A DNA stretch of 8,455 nucleotides from Gemmatimonadota bacterium (GTDB taxonomy: Bacteria > Gemmatimonadota > Gemmatimonadetes > Gemmatimonadales > Gemmatimonadaceae): contig JAOUHR010000064.1 of the NCBI GenBank assembly GCA_029884515.1, forward strand, positions 1 through 8,455, in the 5' to 3' direction. The position numbers and the translations under genes were made by a program. A model generated the notes under the pieces. The model was not told where the DNA came from and did not search any database. It saw only the letters and a program-made list of their open reading frames with translations. Positions 5,666-8,455 of the stretch are shown one piece after another (the first letter of the stretch is position 1; every line of letters starts with the position of its first letter).

Positions 5666-6279
5666 CAGCCCTCCGCGTTGCCCCAGCGTGGCGCCAGCGT
5701 GTTCGGCACGCCCAGATGGTCGAGGACGCGCGCCACGATGAAGTCCACCAGGTCGCTGACCCTCTCCGGCCGGTGATAGAACCCGGGCGCCGCCGGCATC
5801 ACCACGGCGCCGGCGAGCGTCACCCGGCGCATGTTCTCGAGGTGGATGAGCGAGAGCGGCGTCTCGCGCGTGACCATGAGCAGGGGGCGGCGCTCCTTGA
5901 GCGCGACGTCGGCCGCGCGCTCCACGAGTGACCGCGACGTCCCCGCCGCGATGCTCGCCAGCGTGCCCATCGAACAGGGGCAGATCACCATCCCGCCCGC
6001 GAGCGACGAGCCCGACGCGGGCGCCGCCCCGCGGTCGCCGTCATCGAAGACGGTCACGAACCGGTCGAAGCGCCTGGCTCCGACGGCGGCGCGCAGCCCC
6101 GCCTGGTCCTTCACCTCGCTCTCGGTCGCCAGCAGGCGGAAGCCGTGCGACGAGACGATGAGCGAGATCCGCCGCTCCGCGACGAGCAACTGCTCGAGCA
6201 GCCGGATCCCGTAGGGCGCGCCGGAAGCGCCCGTGATCGCCAGCACGAGCGGCGCCTCGTGCGCGGGCGCGCGCGTCAT
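5665..6279 (-). CDS. ubiX: UbiX-family flavin prenyltransferase
   Basis: UbiX joins a dimethylallyl group to FMN, making the prenylated FMN cofactor that UbiD decarboxylases need. The 204-residue protein shows the flavin-binding ITGASGAPYG (15-24), IVSSHG (41-46), PCSMGTLASIAAG (101-113), RETPLSLIHLENM (138-150) and MPAAPGFYHRPE (161-172), with the Tyr168/Arg170 region typical of the active site. Length is normal for the family. The ATG at 6279 overlaps the ubiA stop by 4 bases (ATGA), which fixes the start; the upstream open frame is an Arg-rich shadow of ubiA. Its place between UbiA- and UbiD-family genes shows it serves quinone synthesis. In futalosine-pathway organisms the equivalent protein has been called MqnM; which name applies depends on the pathway used by this organism. 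Confidence 0.95.
   Translation of the reverse strand: MTRAPAHEAPLVLAITGASGAPYGIRLLEQLLVAERRISLIVSSHGFRLLATESEVKDQAGLRAAVGARRFDRFVTVFDDGDRGAAPASGSSLAGGMVICPCSMGTLASIAAGTSRSLVERAADVALKERRPLLMVTRETPLSLIHLENMRRVTLAGAVVMPAAPGFYHRPERVSDLVDFIVARVLDHLGVPNTLAPRWGNAEG
5669..5674 (-). promoter_or_regulatory. Ribosome binding site of the phosphoesterase
   Basis: On the minus strand GGAGGG lies 3 bases before the ATG at 5665, inside the end of ubiX. It is the clearest Shine-Dalgarno match in the leftward operon. The spacing is shorter than usual, which fits re-initiation after the overlapping ubiX stop. Confidence 0.55.
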
Positions 6280-7196
6280 CCGAACACCCGGTCGGCGAGG
6301 ATGAGGGCGAAGAAGGTCACGGAGATGATCCCGTTCACGGTGAAGAACGCCGCGTCGAGTCGCGACAGGTCGTCCGACGAGACGAGTGAATGCTCGTACG
6401 CGAGGATCGCCGCCACCAGCAGCACGCCGACCCAGGCGAGGCTCCCCGCCCCCGCGGTGCGCACGGCGAACGCGAGCGCCGCCACGGTCAGGAGATGGAG
6501 CACGCGGGCAACGCCGAGCGCGTGCGGCACACCGAGCGCCGCCGGGATCGAGTGCAGGCCCTGCGACCGGTCGAACGCGATGTCGGGCAGTGCGTACAGG
6601 ATGTCGAAGCCGGCGGACCAGGTCATCACCGCCGCCGTGAGCGCGGCGAGGAGCCACCAGGGATCGCTCCACGCGCCGGTCACGGCGAGGTACCCCCCCA
6701 CGGGCGCGATCGCGAGCCCGAGGCCGAGCACGAGGTGCGCGTACCGCGTGAAGCGCTTGGTGAACGAGTAGAAGCAGACCCAGCCGAGTGCGACCGGCGA
6801 GAGCGCGAGGCAGATCGGGTTGAGCTGCCACGCGGCGAACACGAAGAGCCCGGCCGCGGCGGCCACGGTCGCCCAGGCCTCCCCGACGCCGATGACGCCG
6901 CGCGGGATCTCACGCGCCGACGTGCGCGGGTTCCGCGCGTCGTACTCGCGGTCCACGATCCGGTTCACCGCCATCGCCACCCAGCGCGCGCAGGTGAAGG
7001 CGAGCACCACCCAGCCGACGATCGCCGCGGTGATCGGCGCCACGCGCGTGGCGAAGGTCACGCCCACGAGCGCGAACGGCAGCGCGAACACCGTGTGCGG
7101 GAGCTTCACGAAGCTCGCCCACCGGGCGAATCCGTGGTCCCCCGCGAAGGTCTGCCCCTCGCGCGGCGCCCCGCCGGCGGCCGGCGCGCCGCTCAC
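6276..7196 (-). CDS. ubiA: UbiA-family polyprenyltransferase (MqnP-like)
   Basis: UbiA enzymes are integral membrane proteins that transfer a polyprenyl chain from its diphosphate to an aromatic acid. The 306-residue protein has both Asp-rich motifs: NRIVDREYD (78-86; Asn78, Asp82, Asp86) followed by NPRTSAREIP, and DILYALPDIAFD (198-209; Asp198, Asp205, Asp209). These bind Mg-diphosphate. Several hydrophobic segments (about 36-75, 105-175, 182-203, 230-270, 284-301) match the expected multi-helix bundle. The chosen start is GTG at 7196, which overlaps the ubiD stop as GTGA and gives normal length. A longer frame from 7436 adds 80 residues of charged, Gly/Arg-rich shadow translation and is rejected. 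With UbiD and UbiX beside it, the substrate is probably a dihydroxynaphthoate of the futalosine menaquinone route (MqnP role); 4-hydroxybenzoate for ubiquinone is the alternative. Confidence 0.93.
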   Translation of the reverse strand: MSGAPAAGGAPREGQTFAGDHGFARWASFVKLPHTVFALPFALVGVTFATRVAPITAAIVGWVVLAFTCARWVAMAVNRIVDREYDARNPRTSAREIPRGVIGVGEAWATVAAAAGLFVFAAWQLNPICLALSPVALGWVCFYSFTKRFTRYAHLVLGLGLAIAPVGGYLAVTGAWSDPWWLLAALTAAVMTWSAGFDILYALPDIAFDRSQGLHSIPAALGVPHALGVARVLHLLTVAALAFAVRTAGAGSLAWVGVLLVAAILAYEHSLVSSDDLSRLDAAFFTVNGIISVTFFALILADRVFG

Positions 7197-8455
7197 CGCG
7201 GCCCCAGCCCGAGGTTGGGCCACAGCGTGTCCACCTTCGCCTTGGTCGCGGCGTCCATCTCGATCACGCGCGGCCAGTCGCGGGTGAAGCCCTCCTCGGG
7301 CATCTTCTTCGTCGCGTCGATCCCCATCTTCGAGCCATACGTGAAGGCGCGGCTGGAGTGATCGAGCACGTCCATCGGCCCCAGCGTGAAGCGCGTGTCG
7401 CGCTCGGGGTCGATGTTGTTGAGCGCCACCCACCACGCCTCCTGCGTGTTCCGCACATCCACCCAGTCGTCCACCACCACCAGCACCTTGGCGAGCGACA
7501 TCAACCCCGCACCCCAGAGCGCGTTCATCACCTTGTACGCCTGTCCGGGATACGACTTCTTGATCGAGACGAACACGAGGTTGTGGAAGATCCCCTCGGC
7601 CGGCATGTGGTAGTCCACGATCTCGGGCGTCGTGAGCTTGAGGAGCGGGAGGAAGATCCGCTCCGTGGCGTGGCCCAGGTAGAAGTCCTCCATCGGCGGA
7701 CGCCCGACAATCGTCGCGCAGTACACGGGCTTCGCGCGCATCGTCACTGCCGTCACGTGCACGCGCGGGTAGAGGTCGGCCTCGGAGTAGTAGCCGGTGT
7801 GGTCGCCGAAGGGCCCCTCGGTCACGAGCGGCTCCGACGGATCGATGAACCCCTCGATCACGAACTCCGCGTCGGCCGGCACCTCGAGGTCGCAGGTCAC
7901 GGCCTTGGCGAGCTTCACCGGCGCCTTCCGCAGGAAGCCCGCGAAGATGAACTCGTCCACGTTGGGCGGCAGCGGCGCGCTCGCCGAGTACATGGAGGCG
8001 GGGTCGGCACCGATCACGATGCAGACCGGCATCCGCTCGCCCTTGGCCGCCATCTCGCGCCAGTGCGCGGCGCCGGTCTTGTGCCGCTGCCAGTGCATCG
8101 CCACGTGCCGCTTCCCCATCTGCTGCACGCGGTACATCCCGACGTTCCGGATCCCGCGCGCGGGGTCCTTCGACACCACGGCCGTCATCGTGAGGAAGGG
8201 GCCGCCGTCCTCCGGCCAGGTGGTGAGCACCGGCAGCCGGTCCAGGTCGATCTCGTCGCCCTGCCAGACGATCTCCTGGCAGGCGGGCCTGCCCGTCGCC
8301 ATCCGCGGCGGGAACTTCGCCACCTCCATCAGGCGCGGCAGCATCTGGAGCTTGCCGAGGAACCCCTCGGGCACCTTGAGGTCCATCAGCCGGGTGATCC
8401 GGTCGCCGTGCTCGTCGAGCCGCCCGACGCCGAGGGCGAGCGCCATCCGCGACAT
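7193..8455 (-). CDS. ubiD: UbiD-family prenyl-FMN decarboxylase, 5'-partial
   Basis: UbiD enzymes remove the carboxylate from (prenylated) aromatic acids using prenylated FMN, Mn and K. In the 420 visible residues, Asn104 and Arg109 (NVGMYR), His125 and Glu201 (VIEG) match the Mn/cofactor site. Arg109, Glu213 and Asp218 (EGPFGDHTGYY, 213-223) form the expected E-R-D catalytic set; assignments follow the spacing in Fdc1 and E. coli UbiD. The first visible residues MSRMALALGV correspond to an internal family motif (RMAxALG) that normally lies some 60 or more residues in, and known UbiDs are about 480-500 residues. The Met at 8455 is therefore almost certainly not the start, and the gene continues beyond the right edge. 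It is the upstream member here of a UbiD-UbiA-UbiX set, so it probably decarboxylates the prenylated naphthoate of menaquinone synthesis (MqnL-like). Confidence 0.94.
   Translation of the reverse strand: MSRMALALGVGRLDEHGDRITRLMDLKVPEGFLGKLQMLPRLMEVAKFPPRMATGRPACQEIVWQGDEIDLDRLPVLTTWPEDGGPFLTMTAVVSKDPARGIRNVGMYRVQQMGKRHVAMHWQRHKTGAAHWREMAAKGERMPVCIVIGADPASMYSASAPLPPNVDEFIFAGFLRKAPVKLAKAVTCDLEVPADAEFVIEGFIDPSEPLVTEGPFGDHTGYYSEADLYPRVHVTAVTMRAKPVYCATIVGRPPMEDFYLGHATERIFLPLLKLTTPEIVDYHMPAEGIFHNLVFVSIKKSYPGQAYKVMNALWGAGLMSLAKVLVVVDDWVDVRNTQEAWWVALNNIDPERDTRFTLGPMDVLDHSSRAFTYGSKMGIDATKKMPEEGFTRDWPRVIEMDAATKAKVDTLWPNLGLGPR

Noticed and set aside
6390..7361. A 323-codon plus-strand open frame opposite ubiA
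   Set aside because: Arg/Glu/His-rich shadow of a membrane protein gene whose motifs are intact on the minus strand.
7197..7436. An N-terminal extension of the UbiA protein by 80 residues
   Set aside because: The extension overlaps the end of ubiD, is charged and low-complexity, and the GTG at 7196 gives normal length with a GTGA overlap.

Overview
The window is a dense, very GC-rich (by eye about 70%) bacterial chromosomal segment. It holds ten protein genes and almost no non-coding DNA; the longest gap is 194 bases. There are no tRNA, rRNA, CRISPR, phage or insertion-sequence features. The strong G/C bias at third codon positions, 4-base start/stop overlaps and the gene mix suggest a soil or freshwater bacterium. 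The mix is a futalosine-type UbiD/UbiA/UbiX set, a stand-alone UvrC-like nuclease and a short intergenic GATGGGA repeat. My best guess is Gemmatimonadota or a similar high-GC phylum; this is an inference from style, not a proven assignment.

Plus strand, positions 1-5176. The window opens with the C-terminal end of a PLP-dependent cystathionine gamma-synthase/lyase family enzyme. A 194-base intergenic region follows, with a long imperfect inverted repeat enclosing a perfect GC hairpin. Then come an M48-type zinc metalloprotease overlapping purD (GAR synthetase) by ATGA, an Fpg/Nei-family DNA glycosylase (mutM-like) with an altered zinc finger, a short UvrC-like GIY-YIG nuclease without the second nuclease domain, and a stand-alone receiver-domain protein lacking two of the usual switch residues. 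Spacing suggests one loosely coupled transcription unit from the protease to the receiver, with two adjacent DNA-repair genes in its middle.

Minus strand, positions 8455-5186. A tightly overlapping operon runs leftward: UbiD-family decarboxylase (5' end outside the window), UbiA-family prenyltransferase, UbiX flavin prenyltransferase, then a small YfcE/MJ0936-type metallophosphoesterase. Junctions overlap by 4, 4 and 1 bases. UbiX makes the prenylated FMN cofactor of UbiD, and UbiA attaches the polyprenyl tail to the aromatic ring. Together they form the prenylation/decarboxylation part of quinone synthesis, most likely menaquinone by the futalosine route. The two operons converge with only 9 bases between their stop codons.

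Most of the window is ordinary housekeeping sequence. The points worth a second look are the C-x4-C zinc finger and altered lesion-side motifs of the glycosylase, the UvrC-like nuclease that keeps the iron-sulfur cysteines but not the RNase H-like half, the degenerate receiver, the phosphoesterase coupled to the quinone operon, and the inverted repeat at 288-409. I saw no clearly new multi-gene system.
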